A stretch of 64,000 nt of DNA from Mycolicibacterium brisbanense (GCF_001570425.1 NZ_BCSX01000021.1:124001-188000); one strand, 5' to 3'. Shown: positions 1 to 9,802, counted from the first letter of the stretch. Notes: generated from the letters alone by a model not told the origin. Numbers and translations: made by a program.

Positions 1-1
1 C

Positions 2-1711
2 GAGAAGGCTGTGTTCGACATGGTCGTCGCCGGGCGGGTACTCGAAGACGGTGACGTCGCGATCATGATGGTCGAAGCCGAGGCCACCGAGAAGGTCATC
101 GAGCTGGTGGCCGGCGGCGCGCAGGCGCCCACCGAGGCCGTCGTCGCCGAGGGCCTTGAGGCCGCCAAGCCGTTCATCAAGGTGCTGTGCGCCGCCCAGC
201 AGGAGCTGGCCGAGGCCGCAGGCAAGGAGACCGGCGATTACCCGGTTTTCCCCGACTACGCCGAGGACGTCTACTACTCGGTCGCGTCGGTGGCCACCGA
301 CGCGCTGTCGGAGGCGCTGACCATCGCAGGCAAGAACGAACGCAACGACCGCACCGACGAGATCAAGGTCGAGGTGCTGGAGCGCCTGGCCGAGACCTAC
401 GCGGGCCGCGAGAAAGAGATCGGCGCCGCGTTCCGGTCGCTGACCAAAAAGCTTGTGCGCCAGCGCATTCTGACTGACCACTTCCGTATCGACGGCCGTG
501 GCATCACCGACATCCGTGCCCTGTCGGCCGAGGTGGCCGTGGTGCCCCGGGCGCACGGCAGCGCGCTGTTCGAGCGTGGCGAGACCCAGATCATGGGTGT
601 CACCACGCTGGACATGATCAAGATGGCCCAGCAGATCGACTCGCTCGGGCCGGAGACCACCAAGCGCTACATGCACCACTACAACTTCCCGCCGTACTCG
701 ACCGGTGAGACCGGTCGCGTCGGTTCGCCCAAGCGCCGCGAGATCGGCCACGGCGCACTGGCCGAGCGGGCCCTGGTGCCCGTGCTGCCGAGCATCGAGG
801 AGTTCCCCTACGCGATCCGTCAGGTCTCCGAGGCGTTGGGCTCCAACGGCTCCACCTCGATGGGCTCGGTCTGCGCATCGACGCTGGCGCTGCTCAACGC
901 CGGTGTGCCGCTGAAGGCTCCGGTGGCCGGTATCGCCATGGGCCTGGTGTCCGACGACGTCGAGACCGACGGCAAGACGGAACGTCGCTTCGTCGCGCTG
1001 ACCGACATCCTCGGAGCCGAGGACGCCTTCGGTGACATGGACTTCAAGGTCGCCGGAACCAAGGACTTCGTCACAGCGCTGCAGCTGGACACCAAGCTCG
1101 ACGGCATCCCGTCGAAGGTGCTGGCCGGTGCGCTGAGCCAGGCCAAGGACGCGCGGCTGACCATCCTCGAGGTGATGGCCGAGGCGATCGACCGTCCCGA
1201 CGAGATGAGCCCGTACGCGCCGCGGATCACCACCATCAAGGTGCCCGTGGACAAGATCGGCGAGGTCATCGGGCCCAAGGGCAAGATGATCAACTCGATC
1301 ACCGAGGAGACCGGTGCGCAGATCTCCATCGAGGACGACGGCACGGTCTTCGTCGGTGCTGCGGACGGCCCGTCCGCGCAGGCTGCGATCGACAAGATCA
1401 ACGCGATCGCCAACCCGCAGCTGCCGAAGATCGGCGAGCGGTTCCTCGGCACCGTGGTCAAGACCACCGATTTCGGTGCGTTCGTCTCGCTGCTGCCGGG
1501 TCGCGACGGTCTGGTGCACATCTCGAAGCTGGGCCGCGGCAAGCGCATCGCCAAGGTCGAGGATGTGGTGAAGGTCGGCGACAAGCTGCAGGTGGAGATC
1601 GCCGATATCGACAACCGCGGCAAGATCTCGCTGGTTCTGGTGGCTGAAGAGGAAACAGCAGCAGAAGCGACCCCGGCCGCCCCTGCCGATGCCGCGCCCG
1701 CCGAAGCCTGA
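2..1711 (+). CDS. gpsI: Polyribonucleotide nucleotidyltransferase (PNPase), 5' truncated by window
   Basis: PNPase degrades RNA 3' to 5' by phosphorolysis in the cytoplasm. The reading frame is open from the window edge, so the true start lies upstream; about 569 residues are present against roughly 750-760 for mycobacterial PNPase, so most of the first RNase PH domain is missing. The linking helical region is followed by the second RNase PH domain (starts near base 470, [11 protein letters not shown]), with its catalytic-type [10 protein letters not shown] segment near 1030-1060. A KH domain with the GPKG loop lies near 1230-1390 and an S1 domain ([13 protein letters not shown]) near 1440-1640, ending in an Ala/Glu-rich tail. 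It overlaps pepR by 23 bases, implying co-transcription. Identification is secure. Confidence 0.97.
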   Translation, partial: EKAVFDMVVAGRVLEDGDVAIMMVEAEATEKVIELVAGGAQAPTEAVVAEGLEAAKPFIKVLCAAQQELAEAAGKETGDYPVFPDYAEDVYYSVASVATDALSEALTIAGKNERNDRTDEIKVEVLERLAETYAGREKEIGAAFRSLTKKLVRQRILTDHFRIDGRGITDIRALSAEVAVVPRAHGSALFERGETQIMGVTTLDMIKMAQQIDSLGPETTKRYMHHYNFPPYSTGETGRVGSPKRREIGHGALAERALVPVLPSIEEFPYAIRQVSEALGSNGSTSMGSVCASTLALLNAGVPLKAPVAGIAMGLVSDDVETDGKTERRFVALTDILGAEDAFGDMDFKVAGTKDFVTALQLDTKLDGIPSKVLAGALSQAKDARLTILEVMAEAIDRPDEMSPYAPRITTIKVPVDKIGEVIGPKGKMINSITEETGAQISIEDDGTVFVGAADGPSAQAAIDKINAIANPQLPKIGERFLGTVVKTTDFGAFVSLLPGRDGLVHISKLGRGKRIAKVEDVVKVGDKLQVEIADIDNRGKISLVLVAEEETAAEATPAAPADAAPAEA

Positions 1712-3011
1712 TCGCAAGGCGTCGACACTGGATACCTCGCAGGTCCGCCGGACCATATTGCCCGGCGGACTGCGGGTGGTCACGGAGTACATCCCGTCGG
1801 TGCGTTCCGCATCGGTCGGGGTGTGGGTGGGTGTCGGTTCCCGCGACGAGGGTCGTAGCGTCGCGGGTGCCGCCCACTTCCTGGAGCACCTGCTGTTCAA
1901 GGCGACGCCGTCACGGAGTGCGGTGCAGATCGCACAGGCCGTCGACGCCGTCGGCGGTGAGCTGAACGCATTCACCGCACGCGAGCACACCTGCTACTAC
2001 GCGCATGTGCTCGACACCGATCTGGAATTGGCTGTCGACCTCGTCGCGGACGTGGTATTGCGGGGGCGGTGCGCTGCCGACGATGTCGAGGTCGAGCGCG
2101 ACGTGGTGCTCGAGGAGATCGCCATGCGCGACGACGATCCCGAGGACACCCTGGGCGACGTGTTCCTGACGGCGATGTTCGGCGACCATCCGGTGGGTCG
2201 ACCGGTGATCGGCAGCGTCGAGTCCATCACGGAAATGACTCGGGCGCAGCTGCATTCATTCCATATTCGGCGCTACACGCCGGACCGGATGGTGGTGGCG
2301 GTCGCGGGCAACGTCGACCATGACGTGGTGGTGGCGCTGGTCAAGGAGCATTTCGGCCCGAAACTGGTCTCCGGCCGTGACGCGGTCCCGCCGCGCAAGG
2401 GCGTGGGTCGGGTCACCGGACGTCCGGCCCTGGAGTTGATCGAACGCGACGGCGAGCAGACTCATCTGTCGATGGGAGTGCGGACCCCGGGGCGACACTG
2501 GGAACACCGGTGGGCGCTTTCGGTGCTCAACACCGCACTCGGTGGCGGCCTGAGTTCCCGTCTGTTCCAACAGATTCGCGAAAGCAGGGGGCTGGCCTAC
2601 TCGGTGTACTCGACGGTGGACACCTTCTCCGACAGCGGCGCATTCTCGGTATACGCCGGGTGCCAGCCGGAGCGGTTCGACGAAGTGGTTCGGGTGACCA
2701 CCGACGTGTTGGAAACTGTTGCGCGCGACGGCATCACGGCCGACGAATGTCGCATCGCCAAGGGGTCGTTGCGGGGCGGCCTGGTGCTCGGGCTGGAGGA
2801 TTCGGCGTCACGCATGCACCGGATCGGGCGTAGCGAACTCAACTACGGCGAACACCGAAGTCTGGAGCACACATTGGCTCAGATCGACGCCGTGACGCTT
2901 GACGAGGTCAACGCTGTCGCACGCCGGCTGTTGACGCGGGAGTACGGCGCCGCTGTGCTCGGACCGTCGGAACTGGCCCTGCCGCAAAGGCTTCAGGCCA
3001 TCGCAGGTTGA
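1689..3011 (+). CDS. pepR: M16-family zinc metallopeptidase
   Basis: A processing-peptidase-like zinc protease of 440 residues. The inverted zinc motif HFLEH is at residues 63-67 and the third metal ligand is the Glu near 143 in [18 protein letters not shown], the family's normal spacing. The C-terminal half keeps the [22 protein letters not shown] signature of active M16B subunits. The start inside the 3' end of gpsI gives an N-terminus resembling remembered M. tuberculosis PepR (Rv2782c), which sits in the same place downstream of gpsI. The physiological substrate is not evident from sequence. Confidence 0.95.
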   Translation: MPRPPKPDRKASTLDTSQVRRTILPGGLRVVTEYIPSVRSASVGVWVGVGSRDEGRSVAGAAHFLEHLLFKATPSRSAVQIAQAVDAVGGELNAFTAREHTCYYAHVLDTDLELAVDLVADVVLRGRCAADDVEVERDVVLEEIAMRDDDPEDTLGDVFLTAMFGDHPVGRPVIGSVESITEMTRAQLHSFHIRRYTPDRMVVAVAGNVDHDVVVALVKEHFGPKLVSGRDAVPPRKGVGRVTGRPALELIERDGEQTHLSMGVRTPGRHWEHRWALSVLNTALGGGLSSRLFQQIRESRGLAYSVYSTVDTFSDSGAFSVYAGCQPERFDEVVRVTTDVLETVARDGITADECRIAKGSLRGGLVLGLEDSASRMHRIGRSELNYGEHRSLEHTLAQIDAVTLDEVNAVARRLLTREYGAAVLGPSELALPQRLQAIAG

Positions 3012-3038
3012 CCCTCCCGCACAGGTAATCTGGGGTCG

Positions 3039-3914
3039 ATGACTGGACTCTCGCGGCGCAATGTACTGATCGGATCGCTGGCGGCAGTGGCGGTTGCTGG
3101 AATAGGGGCGCCGACGGCGTCGGCAGCTCCGCTCGACGACCAGATCGCAGGGCTGGAGAAGCGCAACAACGCATCGATCGGCGTGTTCGCGGCCAATGTG
3201 GATTCGAATCGGACGGTGGCTCATCGGGCCGACGAGACGTTCGCGATGTGTTCGACGTTCAAGGGCTACGCCGCCGGTCGCGTACTGCAGCAGGTCGACC
3301 GTGGGCAGTTGGCGCTGGATACCCGGATATTCATCGATCCGAGCGCCATCGTCGCCAACTCTCCGGTGACCGAGGAGCGGACCGGTGCCGACATGTCGAT
3401 CGGTGAGCTGTGCCAGGCCGCCTTGCAACACAGTGACAACACCGCCGGCAACCTGCTGTTGAAACTGATCGACGGGCCGCCGGGTATCACCGCGTTCGCC
3501 CGCAGCATCGGCGATAACCGCACCCGGCTGGATCGTTGGGAAACCGCACTGAACTCGGCCATCCCCGGTGATCTGAGGGACACCTCGACGCCGGCTGCCC
3601 TGGGCGCCGGTTATCGCGCGATGCTGACCGGAGACGTGCTGAGCCCGCCGCAGCGTCAGCAGCTTGAGGAGTGGATGCGGGGCAACGAGACGTCGAGTAT
3701 GCGAGCCGGGTTGCCCGCCGGCTGGACCAGTGCCGACAAGACCGGCAGTGGGGACTACGGCAGCACCAACGACGTCGGCATCGCGTACGGGCCGGACGGG
3801 CAGCGGCTGCTACTCGCGGTGATGACGCGGTCGCGGGCTGATGACCCGAAGGCCGCCAACCTGCGACCGCTCATCGGCGAGCTGACGGCACTGGTGGTGC
3901 CGTCATTGCTGTGA
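3039..3914 (+). CDS. Class A beta-lactamase, exported
   Basis: A serine beta-lactamase of 291 residues hydrolysing beta-lactams outside the membrane. All class A motifs are present: S72-T-F-K75, S132-D-N134, Glu168 in RWETALN (omega loop) and K234-T-G. The N-terminus has a twin-arginine stretch (SRRNVLIG), a hydrophobic core and an Ala-rich cleavage region, fitting Tat export as for mycobacterial BlaC/BlaS. A TAATCT hexamer at 3026-3031 lies 7 nt before the ATG, so the gene probably has its own leaderless promoter and is not simply part of the gpsI-pepR unit. It is tail-to-tail with the Hsp20 gene. No adjacent BlaI/BlaR-type regulator is seen. Confidence 0.95.
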   Translation: MTGLSRRNVLIGSLAAVAVAGIGAPTASAAPLDDQIAGLEKRNNASIGVFAANVDSNRTVAHRADETFAMCSTFKGYAAGRVLQQVDRGQLALDTRIFIDPSAIVANSPVTEERTGADMSIGELCQAALQHSDNTAGNLLLKLIDGPPGITAFARSIGDNRTRLDRWETALNSAIPGDLRDTSTPAALGAGYRAMLTGDVLSPPQRQQLEEWMRGNETSSMRAGLPAGWTSADKTGSGDYGSTNDVGIAYGPDGQRLLLAVMTRSRADDPKAANLRPLIGELTALVVPSLL

Positions 3915-3918
3915 GGTG

Positions 3919-4395
3919 TCAGCCGTGGAATTCTTCTGTGGCGGGAGCGATCTCGGCGACCTGATCGTCGACATCCTGGATGGCGATCTGACGGGCACCC
4001 GACGGGTTCTGTGAGAGCGGGACCCGCACGGTCAGGATGCCGCGGTCGTAGCTTGCGGTGATCGCCTCCTCGTCGGCACCGGCAGGCAGGGTCACGGTGC
4101 GCAGGAACGAACCGTACGAGAATTCCGAGCGAGAGTTGACGTCAACCCGCTCGGTGCGCTCGGCCTTGACCGTGAGCTGGCCGTCGGAGACGGTGATGTG
4201 GACGTCGCTGGAAGGGTCGATGCCCGGGATTTCGGCCCGCAGCTCGTAGTGCTCTTCGGTGACCTCATCCTCGATGCGCATCAGGTTGCGTTCGAAGATC
4301 GGCCGCAGGCTGGCGAACGGGGTGATGCCGGCGAAGAACTCCGAGAGCTCCGGCAGGAAGGGGCGGGGCTGGTGTGCGACGGGCAGATTAACCAC
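3919..4395 (-). CDS. Hsp20/alpha-crystallin small heat-shock protein
   Basis: An ATP-independent holdase of 158 residues. The N-terminus (LPVAHQPRPFLPELSEFF), RIEDEVTEEHYELRAEIPGIDP and the alpha-crystallin core through DRGILTVRVPL closely follow the mycobacterial HspX/Acr pattern. I chose the GTG at 4395 rather than the ATG 27 codons upstream because GAGGAG lies 6 nt before it and the protein then begins like its family. No convincing DosR-type palindrome was found upstream, so dormancy control is not supported by sequence. It converges with the beta-lactamase gene with only four bases between stops. Confidence 0.92.
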   Translation of the reverse strand: MVNLPVAHQPRPFLPELSEFFAGITPFASLRPIFERNLMRIEDEVTEEHYELRAEIPGIDPSSDVHITVSDGQLTVKAERTERVDVNSRSEFSYGSFLRTVTLPAGADEEAITASYDRGILTVRVPLSQNPSGARQIAIQDVDDQVAEIAPATEEFHG

Positions 4396-4542
4396 GGGTA
4401 ACTCCTCGCATTCTGGTGGTGGCCGCAAAGCGCGGGGAAAAGGCACTGTGACGCTTGCCTTTTCCGATCCAAGCACCGCTGCGGGGCCTCCGGCCTAATG
4501 CGCGGTGAACACCGTGAATACGCGAACTGCCGCCGCGGAGTC

Positions 4543-5109
4543 TCACATGAGCGGCAGCGAATTGTCGCGATACAGCGCGAAGAAGTAGGGCCGACGCGAT
4601 CCGCGCAGGTCCATCGCGCCGATCACCGCATCGTCGGACAGTCTGCGGAACACGTCGTTGATGGGCAGCTGGTCATAGATCATGGTCGCGGTGTCGGTGC
4701 CCCGGTATCGCGTGGTGCGCAACCGGGCCTTGGCTGCGCGGGTTTGCAGCACCGGACGCAGCGCGGCGATCGCTCGTGAGATCGGCAAGGCGCGCGGCGC
4801 GGCCAATTTCGTGGGCAGTTTCGCCGTCACGCCAAGGCCGCCGAACGCCAACGCCGGATTCAACGCCCACAGGCCCTTGCCGTCCATCGTCGGGAACAGC
4901 AATGGGTGAACGGTCTCGGCGTCGACGAAGCGCTTGCCCCACCAACCGCTGGCGGCAAGCAGGCCGTCCATGGGGTGCCCGGTGGGGACTTCGGCGCCAT
5001 GCCACGTGCCGATCATGAAGGCGGGGTCGACCGCCTCGGCCGCGTCGAAGACCTGCAGAGCTTCGTCGGTGGTCGTCGGGACACTCGGCAACAGTTCCTG
5101 CAGCAGCAT
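4543..5109 (-). CDS. GXWXG / DUF4334 domain protein
   Basis: A 188-residue protein of unknown function. The N-terminal half carries GTWHG, the GXWXG motif defining the first domain, followed by a WWGKRF stretch; the second half (DTATMIYDQLPINDVFR...VIGAMDLRG) is the DUF4334 region. The fold suggests small-ligand binding, but no ligand is known to me. The start is set at the second in-frame ATG (5109): TATGGT at 5122-5117 ends 7 nt before it, a leaderless arrangement, and MLLQELLP...TTTDEAL looks like the family N-terminus. The alternative is the ATG at 5121. A perfect inverted repeat abuts the promoter. No operon partner is seen. Confidence 0.85.
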   Translation of the reverse strand: MLLQELLPSVPTTTDEALQVFDAAEAVDPAFMIGTWHGAEVPTGHPMDGLLAASGWWGKRFVDAETVHPLLFPTMDGKGLWALNPALAFGGLGVTAKLPTKLAAPRALPISRAIAALRPVLQTRAAKARLRTTRYRGTDTATMIYDQLPINDVFRRLSDDAVIGAMDLRGSRRPYFFALYRDNSLPLM

Positions 5110-5123
5110 GCGGCCCACCATAC

Positions 5124-5137
5124 TTGACAGGTGTCAA
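5124..5137. promoter_or_regulatory. Inverted repeat TTGACA-GG-TGTCAA, putative TetR-type operator
   Basis: Perfect 6-bp arms around a 2-bp centre, just upstream of the predicted -10 (TATGGT) of the leftward DUF4334 gene. Size and position suit a TetR-family repressor site. The regulator is unknown. Confidence 0.5.
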
Positions 5138-5190
5138 AAGTCATCGCCCGGCCGGCATGAGCTGCCGGCCGGGCGATGGGATGCGAGTTC

Positions 5191-6303
5191 CTACAGCAGG
5201 GTTGCCGGATCGGTGAACGGCAGCCCGAGGTCGGCGGCGACCTGCTCGGACAGCAGGGCACCATCATGGGTGGACAGGCCCTTGGCCAGCGCCGCGTCGC
5301 TCGCGCAGGCGGCCTTCCAGCCCTTGTCGGCCAGCTTCAGCACATACGGCATGGTGGCGTTGGTCAGTGCGAACGTCGAGGTGCGCGGCACCGCACCCGG
5401 CATGTTGGCCACGCAGTAGAACACGGTGTCGTGCACAGCGAAGGTGGGGTCGTCGTGGGTGGTGGGGCGCGAGTCCTCGAAGCAGCCGCCCTGGTCGATG
5501 GCGATGTCCACCAGGACCGCACCCGACTTCATGTGAGCCACAGTCGCATTCGTGACCAGCTTGGGGGCCTTCGCGCCGGGGATCAGCACCGCGCCGATCA
5601 CCAGGTCGGCCTTCTTGACGGCCTCCTCGAGCTCCAGGCTCGACGAGTAACGGGTTTCGATGCCGGCGTTGGTCTCGTTGTCGATCTTGCGGAGCGTGTT
5701 GATGTTGAGGTCGAACACGGTGACGTGAGCGCCCATGCCCTTGGCGATCCGGGCGGCGTTGTAGCCCGCGACGCCACCGCCGATGACGACGACCTCGGCC
5801 GGTGCGACACCGGGGACGCCGCCCATCAGCACGCCGCGGCCGCCGTGGCTGCGCATCAGGTGGTAGGCGCCAACCTGTGCCGACAGGCGGCCGGCGACCT
5901 CGCTCATCGGCGCGAGAAGAGGGAGCGCGCCGTCGGCGGTCTGCACGGTTTCGTAGGCGATGGAGGTGGTGCCCGAGGCCAGCAGCGCGTCGGTGCACGG
6001 CCGGGAGGCCGCCAGGTGCAGGTAGGTGAAGAGCGTCTGGTCCTTGCGCATGCGGCCGTATTCGGCCTCGATGGGCTCCTTGACCTTGAGCAGCAGTTCG
6101 GCGTCGGCCCACACCTGGTCGGCGGTGGCGACGATCTCGGCGCCGGCGGCCTTGAAGTCGTTGTCCGAGATGGCCGAACCCTCGCCGGCGCCGGCCTGGA
6201 TGATCACGTCGTGGCCACGGCGGGTCAGTTCGGAAACGCCGGCCGGGGTGATGGCCACGCGGAACTCGTTGTTCTTGATCTCGGTCGGGATACCGACGAG
6301 CAT
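5191..6303 (-). CDS. ald: Alanine dehydrogenase
   Basis: NAD-dependent oxidative deamination of L-alanine to pyruvate and the reverse amination, 370 residues in the cytoplasm. Residues matching the characterised M. tuberculosis enzyme are visible: Arg15, Lys75 (LLKVKEP) and His96 (FTYLHLA). The Rossmann NAD motif [14 protein letters not shown] lies near 171-184. The ATG at 6303 has GAAGGAG 6 nt upstream. The divergent gene is an Lrp/AsnC regulator, the same arrangement as Rv2780/Rv2779c, so alanine-responsive control from the 93-bp shared region is likely. Identification is secure. Confidence 0.97.
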   Translation of the reverse strand: MLVGIPTEIKNNEFRVAITPAGVSELTRRGHDVIIQAGAGEGSAISDNDFKAAGAEIVATADQVWADAELLLKVKEPIEAEYGRMRKDQTLFTYLHLAASRPCTDALLASGTTSIAYETVQTADGALPLLAPMSEVAGRLSAQVGAYHLMRSHGGRGVLMGGVPGVAPAEVVVIGGGVAGYNAARIAKGMGAHVTVFDLNINTLRKIDNETNAGIETRYSSSLELEEAVKKADLVIGAVLIPGAKAPKLVTNATVAHMKSGAVLVDIAIDQGGCFEDSRPTTHDDPTFAVHDTVFYCVANMPGAVPRTSTFALTNATMPYVLKLADKGWKAACASDAALAKGLSTHDGALLSEQVAADLGLPFTDPATLL

Positions 6304-6396
6304 GATCGCTCCTTCAAAGTTGGTGTGCTGAAATCAGTGTGAAGAAACGTCGGAGAATGAGCAATATGTCTGATGAAGATTCGCTACTGTGGCGGA

Positions 6397-6912
6397 GTGA
6401 TTGAAGAATCGGCGAATGGGACCCCGGCTGCAGCCCGCTCATCGAAGGATGTTCGGCACTCCGGCCTCGATGACGTGGATCGGCGGATTCTGCTGGCCCT
6501 GCACGCCGACGCCCGGATCTCCAACAGTGCGTTGGCTGATGCCGTCGGGATCGCTGCCTCGACCTGCCACGGTCGGGTGCGTCGCCTCCAGGAGATCGGA
6601 GTGATCCGGGGCTTCTACACGGATATCGACCCGGCGGCGGTGGGTTTGGGCCTCCAGGCGATGATCTCGGTCAGTCTGCAGTCGAACGCCCGCGGGAAGA
6701 TCCGCAGCTTCATCGCCCAGATTCGTAAACGCCCTCAGGTGATGGACGTCTACTTCTTGGCTGGTGGTGACGACTTCATCCTGCATGTCGCCGCACGCGA
6801 CACCGATGACCTGCGGGCTTTCGTGGTCGAGAACCTCAACGCCGACGCGGATGTGGCAGGCACGCAAACGTCACTGATCTTCGAGCATCTGCGCGGCGCG
6901 TCACCGCTGTAA
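6397..6912 (+). CDS. aldR: Lrp/AsnC-family regulator of ald
   Basis: A DNA-binding feast/famine regulator of 171 residues. The N-terminal winged helix-turn-helix is LDDVDRRILLALHADARISNSALADAVGIAASTCHGRVRRL split over the first third; the RAM ligand-binding domain follows (AMISVSLQS...VMDVYFLAGGDDFILHVAARD). By position opposite ald it should sense amino acids and control ald, as reported for AldR. The GTG at 6397 is chosen because TACTGT (6385-6390) ends 6 nt before it, predicting a leaderless mRNA. An upstream ATG at 6373 would add eight residues but would sit upstream of that promoter. It is convergent with the META-domain gene. Confidence 0.88.
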   Translation: MIEESANGTPAAARSSKDVRHSGLDDVDRRILLALHADARISNSALADAVGIAASTCHGRVRRLQEIGVIRGFYTDIDPAAVGLGLQAMISVSLQSNARGKIRSFIAQIRKRPQVMDVYFLAGGDDFILHVAARDTDDLRAFVVENLNADADVAGTQTSLIFEHLRGASPL

Positions 6913-6917
6913 CCCCG

Positions 6918-7679
6918 CTACTGGGCGCGCAAGATCAAGCCGTAGCCGTCATCGCGGGTGAGCCGCAGTTGGTCGGCGTCGATCGATGATCGGACCGTAT
7001 TGCTGAGCACACGCAGTACCGCGTGCTCCACATCGCCGATCTCGCCGACGCACGCCATTTCGGTGGTCGCCAGCGGCCCGAATTCAATGGTGCTGCCGTT
7101 GATCTGGGCATGACCGGTGAACCGATTGCAGCCCGTTGAACCCGTCACGGCGCCGTCGGTGGCGATGGTCAATGTCGGCCTGCTCTGCTCCAGCGCCGCT
7201 GAGGTGGAGACGGCGTCGGGGGATACCAGGCTCTGGACCTGCCACGTGGTGCCGGTGAGCGGCTGGTCGGGGTCTACCACCTTCTTGTCCTTCAGCGTGA
7301 CGGTCGCGGTCGGGCTTTGCAGGGTGAGAGTGTCGTCGGCCAGCGACCACGACGGACCGGCTTGGAAGAATTTCGAGACCCAGGCGTCGGCGTCCCCGAG
7401 TGGTGGCGGGCAGGCCATCATCGTGCTCGCCAGCTGTGTGACGATACGGCCGTCGGCGAGTTCCGCAGTGCCCGAGCCGTGGTTGCAGCCGGCGAACGTG
7501 CTGATGCGGTCTCCGTCGAATCCGACCGTCAACGGACCGCCGCCGGGGATCTGCTCGCCGTCCACCGCGACCGACACGAAAGTCCGGCCCTCGGGACTGG
7601 CCGCGCTATCCGCGCCCGCGGTACTGGAACAGCCGGCAAGGGCGAGCGCAGCGGCAAGCGCGGCGGGGAATGGGCGCAT
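6918..7679 (-). CDS. META-domain lipoprotein
   Basis: A 253-residue exported protein. The signal peptide ends in lipobox LAGC (residues 13-16), predicting lipid anchoring to the outer face of the membrane. Two META (DUF306/HslJ-like) domains follow: one with ISTFAGCNHGSGTAELADGRI and MMACPPP, the other with GAVTGSTGCNRFTGHAQINGS and TTEMACVGE, each having the paired conserved cysteines. HslJ-type domains are linked to envelope stress, but the role of this protein is unknown. It stands alone between aldR and the HNH gene. Confidence 0.88.
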   Translation of the reverse strand: MRPFPAALAAALALAGCSSTAGADSAASPEGRTFVSVAVDGEQIPGGGPLTVGFDGDRISTFAGCNHGSGTAELADGRIVTQLASTMMACPPPLGDADAWVSKFFQAGPSWSLADDTLTLQSPTATVTLKDKKVVDPDQPLTGTTWQVQSLVSPDAVSTSAALEQSRPTLTIATDGAVTGSTGCNRFTGHAQINGSTIEFGPLATTEMACVGEIGDVEHAVLRVLSNTVRSSIDADQLRLTRDDGYGLILRAQ

Positions 7680-7725
7680 GCCCCACCGTAACCACCCGCA
7701 CGCCGCTCGCGCCCGGAAGTGTGAA

Positions 7726-9117
7726 TCACGATGTTGGACAGTCTGTTTCGTCGTCGTCTTGGTTGTCGGTGAAGTATTGCTGGGGGTGGTGGTAGGTGTT
7801 GATGCGGGATTGGCCGGTGTCGAGCAGCGCTGGTGGGATCCATTCGCAGCGGCCGTGGGTGTTGATGCGGGTGGTCCATTTGCCGGGGCCGACGAGGCGT
7901 TGATGGGGCCCGCAGCCCAGGGCGAGGTCGGTGATGTCGGTCAGCCCGCCTTTGGCGAAGTCTCGGGTGGCGTGGTGGGCTTGGCTGCGGTGCCCGCTGG
8001 CGGTGCAGCCCGGGCAGGTGCAGCCGCGGTCGCGGGCGAAGAGCATGAGCCGTTGCCCGGGGGTGGCGATGCGTTTGGTGCGGCCGAGGTAGAGCGGCAC
8101 GTTGGTGTGGTGGTCGAACACGGCCAGGTAGTGGTGGGCGTGCGCGGCCAGGCGGATCAGCTCGGCGATGGGCAGTTTCGACCCGGTGGCGGTGACCGCC
8201 ACCCCGGCGCCGGTTTCGAGTTCGTGCAGGGTGGTGGTGACCACGATGGATACCGGTAGTCCGTTGTGCTGCCCCAGTTCGCCGGACATCAAGGCGTGGC
8301 GGCCCAGGGTGAGCAGGGCGTCGTGGGTGCGTTGCCGACTGGTGCGGGTGTCGGTGTCGATCTGTTCTTGGGTGGGGGTGCCGGCGGTGCAGGGGTGTTC
8401 GTCGTCGGGGTTGCACATGCCCGGTGCGGCCCATTTCTCCATCACCGCGCCGAGGGTGGCGCCCAGTTCGGCGGTGAGGCGGCCGCGGATGGTGCGGGTG
8501 CCGTCGGGTTCCTGGGGGCCCAGCGTGATGCCGCGGGAGCGGGCGGCGAGGTCTTCGGGGGGTTCCTCGCCGTCCTGGTTGAGCAGATACAACGCTTCAG
8601 TGATCGCGGTGTGCAGCACATCGGGGCAGTTGCTCGCGGCGACGGCGACCAGCTTCTCCTGCATGTGCTGGCGGCGTTGGGTATCGACCCAGGCGGGGCA
8701 GGCGGTGAAGAACTTCTCCAACTCCTCGATGTGGTCTGGGGTCAGCCAGCCGCCGGCCTGGGCGGCGGCGGTGGCGGGCCGCCGTGGCGGTACGGGTTGG
8801 CCGGTGAGGGTGTGGCGGGGTCCGAGGGTGATGGCGTCGCGGACGCGGCGGCGGGCTTCTTTGTGGGAGATGCGTAGCCGGATCCGTAGGGCTTCGGGCC
8901 AGGATTTCGCCCCGATCCGCGCCGGGGTGCTCTGATCGGCCAGGGCGGTGATCGCGGCGTGCTCGACGGTGGGTGCCAGGTTGCGCAGCTCTTGGATGCC
9001 GGAGCACACGTCGAGCAGGTCGGCGGGTGACAGGGACCCGAACGGCAGGCCGCGCACCGCGTCGAGTGCCGCGCGTACCGCGGCGAGCGCGGCGGCAACC
9101 TCCGACTCCGACTCCAT
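7726..9117 (-). CDS. DUF222/HNH endonuclease-domain protein (13E12 family), SOS-type promoter
   Basis: 463 residues: an N-terminal helical DUF222 domain followed by an HNH nuclease module near residues 365-420 with two CxxC knuckles (CTCPGC), the HH pair in SQAHHATRD and ITDLALGCGPHQR. The family is expanded in mycobacteria (REP13E12-type) and presumed to cut DNA; its biological role is unsettled. The ATG at 9117 is supported by TAGTGT ending 6 nt upstream. That hexamer lies inside a perfect SOS box (9120-9135), so LexA should repress transcription until DNA damage. A paralogue of the same design lies at 33729-35636. No flanking repeats or att sites were noticed. Confidence 0.93.
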   Translation of the reverse strand: MESESEVAAALAAVRAALDAVRGLPFGSLSPADLLDVCSGIQELRNLAPTVEHAAITALADQSTPARIGAKSWPEALRIRLRISHKEARRRVRDAITLGPRHTLTGQPVPPRRPATAAAQAGGWLTPDHIEELEKFFTACPAWVDTQRRQHMQEKLVAVAASNCPDVLHTAITEALYLLNQDGEEPPEDLAARSRGITLGPQEPDGTRTIRGRLTAELGATLGAVMEKWAAPGMCNPDDEHPCTAGTPTQEQIDTDTRTSRQRTHDALLTLGRHALMSGELGQHNGLPVSIVVTTTLHELETGAGVAVTATGSKLPIAELIRLAAHAHHYLAVFDHHTNVPLYLGRTKRIATPGQRLMLFARDRGCTCPGCTASGHRSQAHHATRDFAKGGLTDITDLALGCGPHQRLVGPGKWTTRINTHGRCEWIPPALLDTGQSRINTYHHPQQYFTDNQDDDETDCPTS

Positions 9118-9119
9118 AC

Positions 9120-9135
9120 TCGAACACTAGTTCGA
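9120..9135 (-). promoter_or_regulatory. LexA (SOS) box over the -10 of the HNH gene
   Basis: TCGAAC-ACTA-GTTCGA matches the mycobacterial SOS consensus TCGAAC-N4-GTTCGA at every fixed position. The -10 TAGTGT (9129-9124) lies within the box and the leaderless ATG is 6 nt further on. Confidence 0.9.
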
Positions 9136-9288
9136 ATCACCGACAAAACCCCACGCACTGTGACCCGTGAGGCCACATTGACCAAAGTTGTTGGAGCTGA
9201 ATCGATGACCGTCGGTCGCCAGGGCCGGAGGGGCTTGTCTCCGCCGCCCGATAGTCCGACCACGCACGTTATCCGTACGCTGGCGACC

Positions 9289-9771
9289 GTGGTTGATCTT
9301 CATCCCGACATCGCGGTCTTGGCTCCGCTGCTGGGCATCTGGTCGGGGCCAGGTGCCGGCGAGTACCCGACCATCGAGTCGTTCGACTACGCCGAAGAGA
9401 TCACCTTCGGCCACGTCGGTAAGCCCTTCCTCGCCTACGGCCAACGCACGAAGTCGCGTGCCGACGGTCGTCCACTGCACGCCGAAACCGGCTACCTCCG
9501 GGTGCCGGCACCGGGTCGGGTGGAATGGATCCTCGCCCATCCCACGGGCATCACCGAAATCCAGGAAGGCTCGCTGGCAGTCGTCGGTGACACCATCGAG
9601 ATGGAGTTGACCGCGACCAACATCGGTCTCAGCACGAGCGCCAAAAGCGTTACGGCACTGTCACGTTCAATCAAGATAGCTGGTGACGAGCTCGCCTACA
9701 CCCTGCGTATGGGTGCGGTGGGCCAACCGCTGCAGCACCATCTGTCGGCGACGTTGAAGAAGGTCCAGTGA
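9289..9771 (+). CDS. Nitrobindin / FABP-like heme-binding protein (DUF1794)
   Basis: 160 residues, the usual size of Rv2717c-type nitrobindins. The diagnostic GIWSGPGAGEYPTI motif lies close to the N-terminus and the rest reads as an antiparallel beta barrel (ETGYLRV, VEWILAHPTGITEIQEG), ending in HLSATLKKV. The family binds ferric heme and handles NO or peroxynitrite; the proximal His is not pinned down here. The GTG at 9289 is chosen because TACGCT (9276-9281) ends 7 nt upstream and the protein then starts VVDLHPDIAVLAPLLG as in relatives. Longer in-frame starts reach back to 9160 and would lie ahead of the promoter. The serine hydrolase gene follows after 31 bp. Confidence 0.9.
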   Translation: MVDLHPDIAVLAPLLGIWSGPGAGEYPTIESFDYAEEITFGHVGKPFLAYGQRTKSRADGRPLHAETGYLRVPAPGRVEWILAHPTGITEIQEGSLAVVGDTIEMELTATNIGLSTSAKSVTALSRSIKIAGDELAYTLRMGAVGQPLQHHLSATLKKVQ

Positions 9772-9802
9772 GCGTCCAGGGAGTAACGAAGGCGGATCGC
9801 GC

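Noticed and set aside
820..1728. 302-codon open frame antisense to gpsI
   Set aside because: Lies fully over a certain gene; no ribosome site and composition is what the complement of a high-G+C gene gives.
4395..4560. DosR-type operator upstream of the Hsp20 gene
   Set aside because: No GGGAC-type palindrome was found; similarity to HspX alone does not show dormancy control.
5176..6342. 388-codon open frame antisense to ald
   Set aside because: Shadow frame; the product is Gly/Val/His-rich with no recognisable motif.
7726..9135. HNH gene as part of an insertion element
   Set aside because: No flanking inverted or direct repeats, integrase or att-like sequence was found around either HNH gene.
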